From NCBI GenBank assembly GCA_964495505.1, contig CAZBVM010000031.1:1-5298 (forward strand): a stretch of 5,298 nt of DNA, given 5' to 3'. Positions 4,520 to 5,298 of the stretch are shown here, in pieces. Numbering within the stretch: position 1 is the stretch's first letter; each line of letters starts with the position of its first letter. The stretch comes from JACPHB01 sp964495505 (GTDB taxonomy: Bacteria > Patescibacteriota > Minisyncoccia > UBA10092). A program made the translations under genes and the position numbers. Under the pieces are notes generated by a model. It did not search any database, was not told the DNA's origin, and saw nothing but the letters and a program-made list of their open reading frames with translations.

Positions 4520-5298
4520 AAGATTCTTTTCAAAAAATTCAAAAATCTCACGATCCAAACGATTGAAGTTAATAATCGTCATCGTGAGGAACGCCATTTT
4601 ATGCGAGGCAAAAATAGAAATTCGTTTTGGTTTTTGCCAAGCGATCCATAAATCATCTCGCGCACTTTTTGGAATAAATTGATCCTGAACGGCTTCAACA
4701 ATAAGAACACGACTAGCGTCGGATGCCGATTGAGCAGCAAGGTTAGCCGGGTTCATTTTTTCAAGTGGTTTTTTAAATTTCTGTGAAAGAATATCTCTCG
4801 TCCACCCAAATTTTCTAGTAGTTTTCTCTTGTGTTTTCAGTAAAAAATCGGCCTCCGAGAACGCGAAAATTTCATTTAAGTTCGCGCCGCCCATAAGAAA
4901 TGCGCCGCGGGCAATTCGATAATCGGCTCCCATAACAATACTCGTAATGCTCGCGCTTAAACTAAACACATTCTGTCTTGTTGGTCCTCAGTCAATTTCC
5001 TGTCTAGTTGCTGCCCAGTCAATAAAGCGTAGAATGTCAATAACACTGTTTTTAATGCGCTCTGCGCTTTCTGAAATTTCTTTCAAAAGTTTTTGTTCCG
5101 TATCGGCGCTCGCAAGAGCGCCGAGGTCATAAAGGTCGTTTTTTCCGAAAATTACAAGGACATTGGTGTCGTCATTGTGCTTATTCCATTCTGTAAATCG
5201 AAGTGCCATAACGCTTGGCGGGTAAGTTGAGCTTCCGTAAATTGGCAAAATTATGATTAGTTTCTTTCGACCACTAAATTTATTCTTAAAATACCTTG
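4517..5298 (-). pseudogene. Alpha/beta-hydrolase-like gene broken by an in-frame TGA; runs off the right edge
   Basis: The frame is open from the window edge to a TGA at 4990-4988 and resumes in the same frame to TAA at 4519-4517. Joined, it reads as an alpha/beta hydrolase of the small esterase/dienelactone-hydrolase kind. It has a strand and oxyanion-type loop (KKLIIILPIYGSS), a helix ending FIDWAATRQEID just before the stop, and the strand-nucleophile region NVFSLSASITSIV. MGADYRIARGAFLMGG follows, then an acid loop EAVQDQFIP (Asp codon 4684-4682) and a final histidine in ASHKM (codon 4603-4601). The nucleophile motif GxSxG is SxSxS here (serine codon 4957-4955), so both glycines are lost. 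The left fragment could start at TTG 5248 only artificially; the real start is outside the window. The downstream piece could restart at GTG 4969, but I see no good SD. Most likely a decaying gene; a sequencing error or recoding is less likely. The exact substrate is unknown. Confidence 0.65.

Noticed and set aside
4988..4990. Genome-wide recoding of TGA to glycine or tryptophan
   Set aside because: The four intact genes, almost 1300 codons, contain no in-frame TGA and use normal Gly and Trp codons, so a local nonsense change is the simpler reading.
4967..5132. Plus-strand frame around 4947-5132
   Set aside because: Antisense to the hydrolase-like frame, with no recognisable domain and no SD; the minus-strand reading carries the hydrolase features.

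Overview
The window looks like a piece of a bacterial chromosome. Four intact genes use Shine-Dalgarno-type or promoter-linked starts. TTGACA-type promoters and rho-independent terminators separate the transcription units. The genes are a secreted protein of unknown function, a glutamate dehydrogenase of the archaeal/Thermotoga-like type, a nucleoid protein HU and ribonuclease Y. The DNA is moderately AT-rich, and intergenic regions are short and very AT-rich. RNase Y excludes an E. coli-like enterobacterium and points to Firmicutes, Thermotogae or Candidate Phyla Radiation (Patescibacteria/Parcubacteria)-like lineages. The absence of the usual Firmicutes neighbours of rny and the compact layout make a CPR-type bacterium my best guess. 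That is inference, not proof.

Layout, left to right. Bases 1-79 hold a promoter-like leader. Bases 80-892 (+) encode a signal-peptide protein I do not recognise, followed by a clean terminator (907-930). A TTGACA promoter at 951-980 drives gdhA (1036-2310, +), which ends at a second terminator (2331-2356). The convergent gap 2357-2442 holds an imperfect 34-bp palindrome. A perfect 38-bp palindrome (2443-2480) then ends the minus-strand HU gene (2478-2750) and can stop transcription from both sides. HU has its own extended -10 promoter (2818-2826) and a leader in which the ribosome-binding site can pair with an upstream anti-SD-like arm. RNase Y (2845-4374, -) lies 94 bp upstream of HU. It has a near-consensus promoter at 4422-4450. 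Immediately upstream is a GC-rich 65-bp element (4455-4519) that folds into a perfectly closed three-way junction and also forms the terminator of the next minus-strand gene. That gene (4517 to the right edge) is an alpha/beta-hydrolase-like reading frame broken by one in-frame TGA, and its nucleophile-elbow glycines are altered.

Functionally the genes are mostly independent housekeeping units: glutamate/2-oxoglutarate interconversion (gdhA), nucleoid architecture (HU) and mRNA turnover at the membrane (rny). rny and HU may be partly co-transcribed, because I see no terminator between them. No stretch longer than 300 bases lacks a gene. I see no tRNA, rRNA, CRISPR array or intact transposon. 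The most unusual items are the three-way-junction element, whose U-tract merges with the rny -35 box; a 16-residue insertion beside the catalytic lysine of the glutamate dehydrogenase; the possible SD-sequestering leader of HU; and the decayed hydrolase.
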